64,000 bases of DNA from Sphingobacteriales bacterium (GTDB taxonomy: Bacteria > Bacteroidota > Bacteroidia > UKL13-3): positions 62,001 through 126,000 of the forward strand of contig JAJTFA010000006.1 of NCBI GenBank assembly GCA_021299635.1, given 5' to 3'. The notes beneath the pieces were generated by a model. The model worked only from the letters and a program-made list of their open reading frames with translations, was not told the DNA's origin and did no database searches. This document shows positions 1-9,531 of the stretch, piece after piece; within the stretch, counting starts at the first letter, position 1; the number at the start of each line of letters is the position of its first letter. The position numbers and the translations under genes were made by a program.

Positions 1-699
1 GGAAGCGTAATTGCTTCAGAGGTAATGTGGAGAGAAGTACAACTAACCAGGAATGTAAAACCTGTAATTGTTTCCTTTGGCGCTGTTGCTGCATCAGGTG
101 GTTATTATATAGCCACCCCTGCCAATGTAATTGTGGCTGAACCAAACACCATCACCGGATCCATTGGCGTATTTGGTATGCTGCTCAATGCTGAAAAGCT
201 GATTAAAGATAAGTTAGGCATTAACGTAGAGAAAGTAAAATTTGGTGAATTTGCTGATTTGGGAAGCCCTGATAGGCCCTTAACAGAAGCTGAAAAAGCT
301 ATTGTTCAGAAAATGGTTGACCACACCTATGTTGATTTCGTTAACAAGGTGGCAAAAGGCAGGAATCTGCGATATGAGCAAGTTGATTCTATTGCAGAAG
401 GCAGGGTATGGAGTGGTGTTGATGCAAAAAGAATTGGATTGGTTGATGAGTTAGGTGGATTGGATAAGGCTTTAGCTATTGCTAAACAAAAAGCAGGAAT
501 TGATGAATACCGCCTGATACAATTACCGGAACAGAAAGATCCGATTGAGACTTTTTTCAAATCGCTTAGTGGAGAAGTATCTGCATATTGGCTAAAGCAA
601 CAACTAGGTACCGAATACATCTATTACAAGCAACTGCAGCAACTCAAGAATAAGCAAGGGTTGCAAGCACGACTCCTGATGGAATTGGAAATCAAATAA
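1..699 (+). CDS. sppA: Signal peptide peptidase SppA, S49 family (5' end outside window)
   Basis: This is the C-terminal part of a membrane-bound serine protease that degrades signal peptides left in the membrane after secretion. The frame is open at base 1, so the N-terminal half is missing. The nucleophile motif AASGGYYIA is visible with its serine codon at about 94-96, followed by the conserved stretch ITGSIGVFGML. In SppA the general-base lysine sits in the N-terminal repeat, which lies outside the window. Later segments (EGRVWSG, then AKRIGLVDELGGLDKAL) are typical of the S49 C-terminal domain. MscL follows 32 bp downstream on the same strand. The family assignment is secure; the full length cannot be seen. 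Confidence 0.93.
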   Translation, partial: GSVIASEVMWREVQLTRNVKPVIVSFGAVAASGGYYIATPANVIVAEPNTITGSIGVFGMLLNAEKLIKDKLGINVEKVKFGEFADLGSPDRPLTEAEKAIVQKMVDHTYVDFVNKVAKGRNLRYEQVDSIAEGRVWSGVDAKRIGLVDELGGLDKALAIAKQKAGIDEYRLIQLPEQKDPIETFFKSLSGEVSAYWLKQQLGTEYIYYKQLQQLKNKQGLQARLLMELEIK

Positions 700-731
700 T
701 CAACATTGGCACAAATTAATAACATAAGCTT

Positions 732-1133
732 ATGGGTCTTATAAAAGAATTTAAGGATTTTGCCATGCGCGGCAGTGTAATTGACCTTGCCGTGGGTGTT
801 GTAATTGGTGCCGCTTTTCAAAAAATTGTAGACTCCGTTGTTAAAGATCTGTTAATGCCAGTATTGGGCTTATTGCTTAATGGCATTGATTTTAGCCACC
901 TTGAAATCCCGCTTATGGGTGAGGCCAAAATTACCATAGGTAATTTTATAAATACAACCATTCAGTTTATAATAATGGCTTTTGCGGTGTTTCTGCTTAT
1001 TAAGGGAATAAACAGATTGAATCGCCTGCAAGAAGAGAAGGATGCGGCCGCAGAAGCTACTGCGCCTCCAGCTGAGCCTAATGCACAAGAAAAATTGCTT
1101 TCTGAAATAAGAGATTTGCTTAAAAACAGATGA
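732..1133 (+). CDS. mscL: Large-conductance mechanosensitive channel MscL
   Basis: MscL is an inner-membrane homo-oligomeric channel that opens under membrane tension to release solutes during osmotic downshock. The 133-residue length is normal. The N-terminus GLIKEFKDFAMRGSVIDLAVGV followed by the first pore-lining helix (IGAAFQKIVDSVV) matches the family closely. A second membrane helix lies at about residues 75-95 (IIMAFAVFLLIKGINRL). A charged, Ala/Pro-rich cytoplasmic tail follows and ends in an amphipathic helix (EKLLSEIRDLL). The tail contains alanine-rich sequence and is the least conserved part of the family. It may be co-transcribed with sppA, but no promoter decides this. Confidence 0.97.
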   Translation: MGLIKEFKDFAMRGSVIDLAVGVVIGAAFQKIVDSVVKDLLMPVLGLLLNGIDFSHLEIPLMGEAKITIGNFINTTIQFIIMAFAVFLLIKGINRLNRLQEEKDAAAEATAPPAEPNAQEKLLSEIRDLLKNR

Positions 1134-1173
1134 TGATTGCAATACAATTATTCCAATGTTATTATGGTATTTA

Positions 1174-1205
1174 CTTGTATGCATTGAATAAATAAAATAC
1201 ATTTG
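1174..1205 (+). promoter_or_regulatory. Bacteroidota-type promoter (CTTG-N20-TACATTTG)
   Basis: The -33 element CTTG lies at 1174-1177 and the -7 element TACATTTG at 1198-1205, separated by 20 bp. This closely matches the Bacteroidota primary-sigma consensus TTTG-N19-TANNTTTG. The -7 box ends four bases before the GTG at 1210, so the transcript should begin at or within a few bases of the start codon. Confidence 0.6.
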
Positions 1206-1209
1206 TTAG

Positions 1210-1656
1210 GTGTTGAAAAAGCAATTATACAGTCTTATCTCATTCATCCTGATTCTATGTATCCTTACAGGTTATACAGGCATCCCCCTGTCTACAATGA
1301 TTTGCAAAAAGGACGGACATACCAGTATTTCGGTATTAAACAAAGCCGAAGGCTGCAAGCATACCGGTAAAAGAGCCATTAAAAGTTGCTGCGATACCGC
1401 AAACACAGATGAGAAGGAAGCTAGCGGTTGTTGCAATTTCAATCATCTTTTCTTGAAAATAAATGCACAAACACTTACTCAGCAGATTAAAGATAAAACC
1501 GAACATACACTTTATTCAAAACTTTTTTTGTTTCCCTCCTACTCAGGATGTGATTTTAAATTATCGCCATCCAATACATGCATTCACAAAAAATCACCAA
1601 CGGAATGGCAAATCCAAAGAAATAAACCTGCCTTTATTCGTATTTTTCTTATTTAG
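1210..1656 (+). CDS. Small cysteine-rich exported protein (HYC_CC_PP-like), probably metal-related
   Basis: This 148-residue protein has an N-terminal hydrophobic segment (about residues 5-25) that looks like a signal peptide or membrane anchor. It is followed by cysteines arranged as MICKKDGHTS, GCKHTGK, KSCC and SGCC. That pattern resembles small Bacteroidota proteins annotated as the HYC_CC_PP family, which I recall being found beside TonB receptors and metal-binding proteins. Here a TonB receptor (92 bp downstream) and a heavy-metal-associated protein follow in the same direction, so metal sensing or trafficking, possibly copper, is a reasonable inference. There is no ATG start: GTG at 1210 or TTG at 1213 must be used, because the hydrophobic segment begins immediately after. 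Its molecular function is unknown. Confidence 0.7.
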   Translation: MLKKQLYSLISFILILCILTGYTGIPLSTMICKKDGHTSISVLNKAEGCKHTGKRAIKSCCDTANTDEKEASGCCNFNHLFLKINAQTLTQQIKDKTEHTLYSKLFLFPSYSGCDFKLSPSNTCIHKKSPTEWQIQRNKPAFIRIFLI

Positions 1657-1747
1657 TATTTCATGAATTTAGTATGAGCATCTGCAATGGGAAGTGTCAG
1701 ATGCCTTTCTTTTAACTTGTTTTAATTACTAAAACAACACATCATTC

Positions 1748-3949
1748 ATGAAAAAAATTTGTTTATTATTAGCCGCCAGTTGCATTGCCATCATACCCTT
1801 ACTTGCACAAAGCATTAAAGGCAGTGTGATGGATGTCCGCTCCAGGCAGCCATTAGCCGGAGCAGTCCTTAAATGGATAGAAACAGGCAAAGGAACCGTA
1901 ACCAATGCATTGGGTGTTTTTGAAATTTCTTGGCCGGCAAAGTTACCTGCCACCTTGCTTATTAGTTATGTAGGTTATGAAAACGATACGGTTACATTTA
2001 GTAACCAAACCATACTTCACATTAAACTAAAACCATTAACACTTCAGGAAGTTGAAATTACCGAAACCAAGGAAGCTACCAGTTACTCTACCATTGAGCC
2101 ATTAAATAGGCAAACCCTTGGCACAAAAGAATTGAAGAAAGCAGCTTGTTGCAACCTGAGTGAAAGTTTTGAAACCAATGCCACGGTTGATGTAACATAC
2201 AGCGATGCATTAACCGGTAGCAAACAAATAAAAATGCTTGGGCTAGATGGAGCCTACACCCAAACCATGATTGAATTGCAACCTGGAATAAGAGGACTAG
2301 CAACCAACTTTGGGTTGGCACATATACCCGGCACCTGGGTTCAAGGCATAGAAATTACCAAAGGTATTGGCTCCGTTGTGAATGGTTATGAATCAATGGC
2401 AGGGCAAATTAATATTGACCTGCTCAAGGCCGAAAAGGCTGAAAAATTTCACATCAATCTTTATGCAGGTGATATGGGCAGGTATGAGGCAAATATTCAC
2501 ACCGGTCATAAATTTAATAAAAAATGGAGCACCTTATTGCTTTCGCATGCCAGCACCATTGCAGGCAAAAATGATTTTAATGATGATGGTTTTCTGGATA
2601 TCGCTACCGGTTATCAGCTGAGTGCGCTTAACCGCTGGAAATTCGAAAATCCTGGGAAGCTAATGGCAGGATTTGGTGTATTTGCCAACTATGATCAGCG
2701 GCAGGGAGGCCAGACAAATTTTTCAAACCGTGCAGAAAATGATGCAGGTAAAATATTTGGACTAGGCATTGTAACGAGGCACCTGGAAGCATTTAGCAAA
2801 ACCGCTGTGGGATTTGCAGGAAAGCCATATAAAAGTCTTGGTCTTATGTTGAATGGGAGGCACTATGAACATGATGCATTCTATGGATTTAAATCATATA
2901 GCGGAAAGCAACAAACCGCCTATGCCAACCTTATTTATCAATCAATTATTGTAAGCAGTGAGCATCAGTTTAAAGCAGGAGCTTCATTCATGTTTGATCG
3001 TTACAATGAACATTTTAAAGATTCAGCCTTCAACAGAATCGAAGTAATTCCAGGTGCATATGCAGAGTATCATTATAACAACCTAAACAAACTGGATATT
3101 TTGCTTGGCCTGCGCACGGATTATCACAACATGTATGGCATTCTGGTAAACCCTAGGGCACATATTAAACTTAATTTTGGCAAGGCCTCTGCCCTGCGCT
3201 TTTCAGGTGGCAGAGGCATGCGGGTGGCTAATGTATTTATAGAAAATGCAACTGTAATGGCCAGTTCCAGACGCGTAGTGGTTTTAGATAAATTTAACCC
3301 GGAGGTTTCATGGAATTATGGCACATCTCTTACTCACAAGTTTAAACTTGCCAATAAAAACACCACCATCGTGGCCGATTTTTTCAGAACAGATTTTGAA
3401 AACCAAATTGTAGCTGATCTGGATAAGAATTCTCAGGAAGTATATTTTTACAATCTAAGGGGCCGTTCTTATGCCAATACGTTTCAGGCAGAAGTTATTT
3501 ATGAGCCGCTAAAAAGATTTGAAACAAGGTTTGCCTACAAATGGCAGGATGTAAAAACTACATACCACACAGGGCTGTTGGAAAAACCATTGATAGCTCG
3601 CAACCGCCTCCTCGCAAATATTGCCTATGCAACCCGGTTTGATATCTGGAAATTTGATTTAACAGGAAAGTGGTTTGGCCGCAACCGTATTCCTCAAACA
3701 TCAGCCAATCCTGCTGGATTGCAAATGCCGGCATACAGCAGCAATTACTTTGTTGTAAATGCACAGATAACCAAGGCATTTAAAAAGTTTGAAGTATATT
3801 CGGGTGTAGAAAACCTTTTTAATTTTGTACAAACCAATCAGATTATAGATGCTGCAAATCCTTTTGGACCTTATTTTGACGCCTCACTTATATGGGGGCC
3901 GGTTATGGGCCGTGTGGTATATGCAGGATTCAGATTGAGCATTAAGTAA
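1748..3949 (+). CDS. TonB-dependent outer-membrane receptor with carboxypeptidase-regulatory-like N-domain
   Basis: This 733-residue outer-membrane importer has a signal peptide (about residues 1-20, ending LLAQS). A carboxypeptidase D regulatory-like beta sandwich follows at about 22-100 (IKGSVMDVRSRQPLAGA). The plug is at about 110-230 (GIEITKGIGSVVNGYESMAGQINI), then a 22-strand-type barrel runs to the C-terminus. The plug carries a vicinal cysteine pair in the motif KKAACCNLSESFETN, which I associate with a Bacteroidota receptor subgroup found near heavy-metal-binding proteins. A Cys-rich exported protein precedes it and a metal-binding domain protein follows, so a copper or similar metal ligand is inferred. 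The substrate cannot be read from the sequence. Confidence 0.9.
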   Translation: MKKICLLLAASCIAIIPLLAQSIKGSVMDVRSRQPLAGAVLKWIETGKGTVTNALGVFEISWPAKLPATLLISYVGYENDTVTFSNQTILHIKLKPLTLQEVEITETKEATSYSTIEPLNRQTLGTKELKKAACCNLSESFETNATVDVTYSDALTGSKQIKMLGLDGAYTQTMIELQPGIRGLATNFGLAHIPGTWVQGIEITKGIGSVVNGYESMAGQINIDLLKAEKAEKFHINLYAGDMGRYEANIHTGHKFNKKWSTLLLSHASTIAGKNDFNDDGFLDIATGYQLSALNRWKFENPGKLMAGFGVFANYDQRQGGQTNFSNRAENDAGKIFGLGIVTRHLEAFSKTAVGFAGKPYKSLGLMLNGRHYEHDAFYGFKSYSGKQQTAYANLIYQSIIVSSEHQFKAGASFMFDRYNEHFKDSAFNRIEVIPGAYAEYHYNNLNKLDILLGLRTDYHNMYGILVNPRAHIKLNFGKASALRFSGGRGMRVANVFIENATVMASSRRVVVLDKFNPEVSWNYGTSLTHKFKLANKNTTIVADFFRTDFENQIVADLDKNSQEVYFYNLRGRSYANTFQAEVIYEPLKRFETRFAYKWQDVKTTYHTGLLEKPLIARNRLLANIAYATRFDIWKFDLTGKWFGRNRIPQTSANPAGLQMPAYSSNYFVVNAQITKAFKKFEVYSGVENLFNFVQTNQIIDAANPFGPYFDASLIWGPVMGRVVYAGFRLSIK

Positions 3950-4031
3950 AATAAGAATTAGAAAATCATACACTGAAAGTAAAGCGGTAAATAATAATAA
4001 TCCTAACAACCAATCATTCATTAAACCAACT

Positions 4032-4397
4032 ATGAAAATAATTATAATAGCACTGGCAGCAATTACTTGTATAGCAAATACAGCCTATTCACAAGCAGCA
4101 GATTCAACGACAGTAAAGAAAGAAGGAATACAAACCATCCAAGTTAAAACCTCGGCCGTTTGCGATATGTGCAAGGAAACGCTGGAAAAAGCAATGGCTT
4201 TTGAAAAAGGTGTAAAAGATTCAAATCTGGATGTAGACAGCAAAGTACTTACAGTAAAATATGATCCGAAAAAGACATCCCCTGAAAAGATTAAAAAAGC
4301 TATAACGCTAACGGGGTACGATGCAGATGAGATGCCTGCCGATTCTGCTGCTTATGAAAAGCTGGATCCCTGCTGCAGGAAAGACGCGAAGCACTAA
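4032..4397 (+). CDS. Periplasmic heavy-metal-associated (HMA) domain protein
   Basis: This 121-residue protein has a cleavable signal peptide (residues 1 to about 21, ending AYSQA) and one HMA ferredoxin-like fold at about 33-100. The metal-binding loop reads VCDMCKETLE, with Cys44 and Cys47 forming the CxxC pair. Downstream DSKVLTVKYDPKKTSPEKIKKAI is the usual beta-alpha part of the fold. A C-terminal CCRKD adds two more potential ligands. It probably binds soft metal in the periplasm and may hand it to, or receive it from, the upstream TonB receptor (82 bp gap). MerP/CopZ-type domains are the nearest families. The metal cannot be told from the sequence. Confidence 0.88.
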   Translation: MKIIIIALAAITCIANTAYSQAADSTTVKKEGIQTIQVKTSAVCDMCKETLEKAMAFEKGVKDSNLDVDSKVLTVKYDPKKTSPEKIKKAITLTGYDADEMPADSAAYEKLDPCCRKDAKH

Positions 4398-4528
4398 GGG
4401 AAATCGCTGATTTTCAGAAAACACAAAATATATCCACAGGCTTTATTTTCTTACATTTTCTTTTTATTATTGAATTCTCTACGGGCGTTGATTATGGCGC
4501 CCGTATGTTATTAATAAAAAGTATATTT

Positions 4529-5140
4529 ATGCATTTAGCCATCGCAGGAAACATCGGTTCAGGAAAAACAACACTCACTACCCTACTTGCTCGTCATTAT
4601 AAATTTGAACCTCATTATGAAGATGTAGAAGACAATCCATATATCAGCGATTTTTATGAGGATATGCAACGCTGGGCATTTAACCTGCAGATTTATTTTT
4701 TGCATAGCCGCTACAATACTCTGCTTCAATTTCAGAAGGGTAAAAAGAAAATTATTCAGGATCGTACTATTTATGAAGATGCCCACATCTTCGCCCCAAA
4801 CCTGCACAGCATGGGTTTAATGAGTACCAGAGACTTTGAAACTTATCAGAAATTATTTGAATCCATTAGCCAAACCATTAAAGCTCCCGATCTTTTGGTA
4901 TACCTGAGGGCTACCATTCCTAGCTTGGTAAATAATATTCAAAAAAGAGGTCGCGAGTATGAGGATTCGATACGTCTGGATTATCTCCGCAGGCTAAATG
5001 AGCGTTATGAAGCATGGATTTCTACCTATAAGCATAAATTACTCATCATTGACGTAGATAACCTTAATTTTGCTGAAAAACCTGAAGATTTAGGTTTGGT
5101 AATTGATAAGATTGAAGCCGAGATTAACGGCTTGTTTTAA
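4529..5140 (+). CDS. Deoxynucleoside kinase (dNK/dGK-dAK family)
   Basis: This enzyme phosphorylates deoxynucleosides for dNTP salvage. The P-loop GNIGSGKTTL starts at residue 7 of the protein begun at ATG 4529. The DRx motif of the family appears as QDRTIYEDAHIF. A lid-like arginine-rich segment (IQKRGREYEDSIR) and the family helix YLRRLNERYEAWI follow. A longer open frame begins at ATG 4505, but family members normally place the P-loop within about ten residues of the N-terminus, so 4529 is preferred (203 residues). The nucleoside specificity cannot be read from the sequence. Confidence 0.9.
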   Translation: MHLAIAGNIGSGKTTLTTLLARHYKFEPHYEDVEDNPYISDFYEDMQRWAFNLQIYFLHSRYNTLLQFQKGKKKIIQDRTIYEDAHIFAPNLHSMGLMSTRDFETYQKLFESISQTIKAPDLLVYLRATIPSLVNNIQKRGREYEDSIRLDYLRRLNERYEAWISTYKHKLLIIDVDNLNFAEKPEDLGLVIDKIEAEINGLF

Positions 5141-5592
5141 TAATGCTTTAGTAAGCCTCAGCTTTATTAGAAACGATTGAAGCGCGAAAGAAAAAATACC
5201 TTCCCGCGCTACTGTAATGCGGGAGCTCTATATCTTTTGGTTTCTAATTATTTAGCATAGGATTCACCCTACAACCCAACTGACTTTTTATCTTGATATA
5301 AAAGTTGCGATAAATCAAGGTTATTTTTGTTCACTAACCGTTAACGCAAGCAAATGCAAAAATGATTTTTTACAACGCGCATACACTATTTTGCTTGCTT
5401 ACTACAACATTCTACGCACGTTCTCAAACCCAACAAATTTTACGTCAATAAAAAATTGACCATCAAAGGATACTTATGAATTATCATCTCTGGAGCACCA
5501 CATATGCTCAGGGTGTGCAAATGCATTTTGGAAACAGTAAATAAGAATAATGCAGCACATGTGCTGCAAGGTTGAACTCCATTAATAATATT
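5141..5592. other. Intergenic region without a recognised gene
   Basis: This gap of about 450 bp separates the ends of the convergent deoxynucleoside kinase and PKD-protein genes. It contains a short stem at 5201-5225 (seven pairs counting one G-T, 11-nt loop) without a T-run. It also holds a perfect 9-bp inverted repeat, GCAAGCAAA at 5346-5354 against 5390-5398, with 35 bp between the arms. A 22-codon open frame at 5475-5543 has no supporting features. I see no tRNA, riboswitch or mobile-element signature. Confidence 0.5.
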
Positions 5593-8500
5593 CTAATTTT
5601 CTCTGATAAGTGTAACTGTACCTGTAACCGTTTTAGGTTCCGGTTCGGTTACAAGCTTATATTTAAATATAAAATAATAGACCCCTGCAGGACAAGCAGC
5701 ACCAGTATTATCAACCTTACCATTCCAGTTAATGCCATCGTTACCTAAACCATCCTTATCTCCTTCAAATACTTTATTACCCCATCGGTTAAAAATGACA
5801 ATTTCATATTTGGTCCACCCTTCAATATCAATATCAAAGGCGTCATTCATATTGTCAGCATTGTCCGGGGTGAATACATTCGGTATTTTTACACGTGCTC
5901 CAAGCACAACCGGCTTGCAAATAGAATCTTCACAATCCTCTGCATTAAAAGCCCAAAGACACACCCAAAAAGTATCAAGTTGGCTCACAGAAAACTGATG
6001 GCTTGCATCCTTAAACGAGGTAGTATTTGCTGCACCAGAGTTCACATCATCAAAGTTCCAAAGATATCTTACTGCATTGCTTGATGATTTATTTATAAAA
6101 CGATAAACTGGCGCACCGCTTGCATCTACATCAAAATCTGCTTTGATCTGCGTAACAAAAATGGTTTTAAAAACTGTATCAATGCATAATTGACTGCTGG
6201 GTGTTCTTGGCACAAGCATCAAGTTATATGAGCCAGATGACTTATATGTGTGCCTTGCTATGGTGTCAGGCCTTAGGGTAACCAGGGTGTCACCATCCCC
6301 AAATTGCCAAAAGAAAGATTTGTATAAAGTATCTGCTGTAGCTGTAAAAACAACTTCTTCATTTGGACAAATACTGTCATTGCTGTTTAATGAAACCGGT
6401 GCTGATGGAAATACATAAACCGTGCGCGAGGGAATATTGGTATTGGTATCAGGGAAAAAGTCATTACAGGTAAGCATATTGCCTGTTGTTGTGTTAAAGA
6501 CTGTATCTTGCCCCTGTAGCCTTATTTTGTATACTCCGGGCTTTAAATAGGTATGTACAACATCAGAATCTGTGGTGATAGGTCTAACATTATTGTCACC
6601 AAAAAACCAGGTCCAGTTTAGTAATTGCTTTTGAGTGGTATTATCAAATCTTACGGTAAAAGGAGCACAACCAATGGTATCGGTAGCAATATTAAATCTA
6701 GGCTGAGGCCCTTTCATGTCTACCGCCACCTCATCTGTATCTACACACAAGTTTGCTGACGTAACAATTAATTTTACTTTGAATTGTCCGTTAGAGGTAA
6801 AATTATGGGCAGGATCTTTCTGTAAACTATTGGGTTTATTATCAGAAAAAATCCATGTCCAATTGGTAATAATCTCCGTCCCCAAAGAAGAAGAATCAAT
6901 AATGGATGAAGAGTCTTTGAATTGCACAATTTGCGGTGCACAAAACCAAGCTGTTTGCTGGGTTCCAATTCTGGCCTTTAGCTCTGTAACATTAATAGGG
7001 GTAGTAAATAAAAATGTATCTCTGCAACCGGAACTGTCTAAGGCCATCATGCGTATATAATATAAACCGGGCTTAGCATATTTAACAGTTGGCCTATGGC
7101 CGCTCATACTGAAACCTTTTCCGTCCCCAATATCCCAAAACACCTGCTCCTTGCCTGCTGCAGCCCTTTGTGAATTGGCCCAATAGTCTACCGTGTCTAG
7201 CCCACCTGGCAAACCCAACTTAACATACCTAATAACATCAATGAGCTGAAGTGTGTCATTAACGCACAACGCAGGTCGGCTTACCGATACCTGAGAAAAG
7301 AAGCCGGCACTTATCCATCCTGTATATGTTAAATTACAATTTTTTATGTCTGTAATAGTAACACTCACGGCAAAGGCACCCATCCCGGGTAGCCTAAATT
7401 CCTGCGGAACAATAACGGAATCAAATGGCTCTAAAACCTGTGTTATCGAATCAATAAAACCATATACATTACTGCCAACCGACCACTGCACCCGTTTTAA
7501 ATTTCTCTGTATAGTATCTAGCAACTGCAGTTTTACAAAATAAGGCGCACAACCTTTTAGTGAGCGTGCTGTATCAACAACAGTAAAGAAAGGGTTTTTA
7601 GGAAAAATTCTAAAATAACGATGGTACCACGCAGTATCATAGCAATCACCATTCTTAATAATAATACCAACTGTTATCCAACCATTAGGGTCGCATGTGT
7701 TTTGGTAGGCATTTTGGGTAAATCTAGGCCTGCGTATAGTATCAAAAGGAACCCAGTTATTTTTATTGCATGCAGAGTCAAAATTAATCCAAGCTTTTTC
7801 ATACCCACAGGTTGGTTCTGTTCTATCAATATCAAAAGTAATTAGCGTGCCAGCACAAACCGGCCCTGAGGTATCAATAAGCAGCCTTGGTCTGGGTGGA
7901 TTAAAGGTACTGTCATAACCAGCCTTTGGCGGACCCATAACCACAGTTGAGGTATCTGAATGGGTGCATCCGGTGCTTAAATCCTCCATAAATAAAGACA
8001 CCTTATAACAAGCATTTACTCCTTGGGGATAAAAGTGTTTAACCTGAAGTGAATCTGTGGAAAAATTACAGTTAAGACCAATATTTAAACCATTGCGTGT
8101 ATCGGTTGTGCATGGAGGTGCAGTTGCATCACCAAAGTTCCATAACCTGCGCATAGCAGGATTATTAAAATGGCAGGATGTATATGGGGAAGGCGTTTTA
8201 AAATAAACGGTATCTTTTGCCAGACACTGATTATTATTAAGTACGCGCGCAGTATCATTTGCAATATTTGCCCGGGGTCCTAAAACATTAACAAAGGTAT
8301 CTTTAACGTAGGAACAATTGATGAGACTAACCGTTAAGCGCACCCTGTAACGGCCACAATCAGGAAATGAATAATCTCTTAACTGAGGTGCAGCAAAATC
8401 CTTTATTCTGTTGTTATCCTTATCAAACACCTCCCACCTTACATTTGAGAGTGATGAGTTATTGGTGAATGTAAACTTGTTTCCCCGGTAGCATTGGGTA

Positions 8501-9408
8501 ATGCCTGGAGTAATAGAAAAACCTGTACCCAATTTATTTACATAGTAAAAACTATCACTTGAAATTGTATCAGTGCAATTGTTTATATCAACCACCACCA
8601 GTTTACTGGGTATTGACTGATCTGCAAAAAATGTATGAGATGTGCTAAGCCAATTAACAGAATCGCGCACACCATCGCCAAATAGCCAATAAAATTTCTT
8701 GATGATGTTGAGTGGAATATTGGAGTTATTGACATAGTTTACCCTTGTACTATCACAGAAGTATTGCGGTGTGGAAGTAAATTGTGGGCTATTGCGCTTG
8801 GGAAGCAACACTACAGAGTCTTGTTTTTCCAAACGGTTTAGGCAGCCATTGGTATCTCTCACCTCCAGCACAAGTGTATAAAGATGCCCAAATACATCTA
8901 CATTGTTTTGATAGCAATAAGTTTGATTGAATACCGGTGTTGTATTTAACAGGTACCCGTTACTGAGTTGCCAGACCAATTGATTAAGAGGTGCATTGGA
9001 AGGTCCGGGTTGAGACAGATTGCGGATACAGAGGTTGTTGTTTTTAAAACACATGGTATCCTCTGTTGTAATTGCAAAATTAGCTATAGGTAAGGCATTT
9101 ACCGATACGGTTGGGCCATTAGCGTTGCAGGTTGTCCCACCTGCAAAAGCCACAGTAATACTTGGTGTGTAATTACCTGCGGTATTATAGCTGTATACAG
9201 AGATAGCTGCCGCATTTGTATTTACGTTGCCATCGCCATAATTAATGGTAATATTATTAACTGTGCCACCGGTTGTAGCAATGCTAAATGTTGCTGTATT
9301 GCCCACACATAACTTTTGCCTTGAAAGCGTAAGGGTGCATGTTTGGGCAATCGAGGTATTGCATGCGAGTAATAAAATAATGGTCTTAAATAACCTGATT
9401 ATGCTCAT
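5593..9408 (-). CDS. Giant PKD-repeat surface protein with gliding-associated (CHU_C) C-terminal domain
   Basis: This 1271-residue secreted protein has a signal peptide (residues 1 to about 21, ending TSIAQ). It carries many PKD/Ig-like repeats recognisable by motifs such as INYGDGN, WLFGDGV, WNFGDA, WDIGDGKG, WFFGDNN and WQFGDGD. The last 90 or so residues form the gliding-motility-associated C-terminal domain (IPNVFTPDNADNMND, IFNRWGNKVFEG, WNGK, CPAGVYYFIFKYK), which targets proteins for T9SS export and surface attachment. It stands alone, with MtaB divergent upstream. The role is probably adhesion or an extracellular scaffold. Spaced cysteines across the repeats suggest disulfides. Confidence 0.9.
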   Translation of the reverse strand: MSIIRLFKTIILLLACNTSIAQTCTLTLSRQKLCVGNTATFSIATTGGTVNNITINYGDGNVNTNAAAISVYSYNTAGNYTPSITVAFAGGTTCNANGPTVSVNALPIANFAITTEDTMCFKNNNLCIRNLSQPGPSNAPLNQLVWQLSNGYLLNTTPVFNQTYCYQNNVDVFGHLYTLVLEVRDTNGCLNRLEKQDSVVLLPKRNSPQFTSTPQYFCDSTRVNYVNNSNIPLNIIKKFYWLFGDGVRDSVNWLSTSHTFFADQSIPSKLVVVDINNCTDTISSDSFYYVNKLGTGFSITPGITQCYRGNKFTFTNNSSLSNVRWEVFDKDNNRIKDFAAPQLRDYSFPDCGRYRVRLTVSLINCSYVKDTFVNVLGPRANIANDTARVLNNNQCLAKDTVYFKTPSPYTSCHFNNPAMRRLWNFGDATAPPCTTDTRNGLNIGLNCNFSTDSLQVKHFYPQGVNACYKVSLFMEDLSTGCTHSDTSTVVMGPPKAGYDSTFNPPRPRLLIDTSGPVCAGTLITFDIDRTEPTCGYEKAWINFDSACNKNNWVPFDTIRRPRFTQNAYQNTCDPNGWITVGIIIKNGDCYDTAWYHRYFRIFPKNPFFTVVDTARSLKGCAPYFVKLQLLDTIQRNLKRVQWSVGSNVYGFIDSITQVLEPFDSVIVPQEFRLPGMGAFAVSVTITDIKNCNLTYTGWISAGFFSQVSVSRPALCVNDTLQLIDVIRYVKLGLPGGLDTVDYWANSQRAAAGKEQVFWDIGDGKGFSMSGHRPTVKYAKPGLYYIRMMALDSSGCRDTFLFTTPINVTELKARIGTQQTAWFCAPQIVQFKDSSSIIDSSSLGTEIITNWTWIFSDNKPNSLQKDPAHNFTSNGQFKVKLIVTSANLCVDTDEVAVDMKGPQPRFNIATDTIGCAPFTVRFDNTTQKQLLNWTWFFGDNNVRPITTDSDVVHTYLKPGVYKIRLQGQDTVFNTTTGNMLTCNDFFPDTNTNIPSRTVYVFPSAPVSLNSNDSICPNEEVVFTATADTLYKSFFWQFGDGDTLVTLRPDTIARHTYKSSGSYNLMLVPRTPSSQLCIDTVFKTIFVTQIKADFDVDASGAPVYRFINKSSSNAVRYLWNFDDVNSGAANTTSFKDASHQFSVSQLDTFWVCLWAFNAEDCEDSICKPVVLGARVKIPNVFTPDNADNMNDAFDIDIEGWTKYEIVIFNRWGNKVFEGDKDGLGNDGINWNGKVDNTGAACPAGVYYFIFKYKLVTEPEPKTVTGTVTLIREN

Positions 9409-9494
9409 TTATGGCAATATAAACCAATTTTATTAGAGAATGGTTGCAAGGAGAAAATGTTAACCTAATTTTAAGGGTGTGTTACACATCACAA

Positions 9495-9525
9495 TTTTAT
9501 CATTTGCCAATTAGGCCTATCTTTG
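9495..9525 (+). promoter_or_regulatory. Promoter TTTT-N19-TATCTTTG upstream of mtaB
   Basis: The -7 element TATCTTTG at 9518-9525 is a perfect TANNTTTG match, and TTTT at 9495-9498 lies exactly 19 bp upstream in the -33 position. The ATG at 9532 starts six bases after the -7 box, so initiation near 9531 would give an essentially leaderless mtaB message. The in-frame TTG at 9523 lies inside the -7 box and is therefore not the start codon. Confidence 0.65.
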
Positions 9526-9531
9526 CCCCGT

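Noticed and set aside
870-1202. 110-codon minus-strand frame opposite mscL
   Set aside because: It is antisense to a well-recognised gene, lacks domains, and its composition reflects the complement of MscL codons.
5346-5398. 9-bp inverted repeat in the 5.1-5.6 kb gap as an operator or attachment site
   Set aside because: The arms are AT-rich, 35 bp apart and not near a gene start; chance is a sufficient explanation.
9523-9531. TTG start for mtaB
   Set aside because: The TTG lies within the -7 promoter box; ATG 9532 matches the conserved N-terminus.
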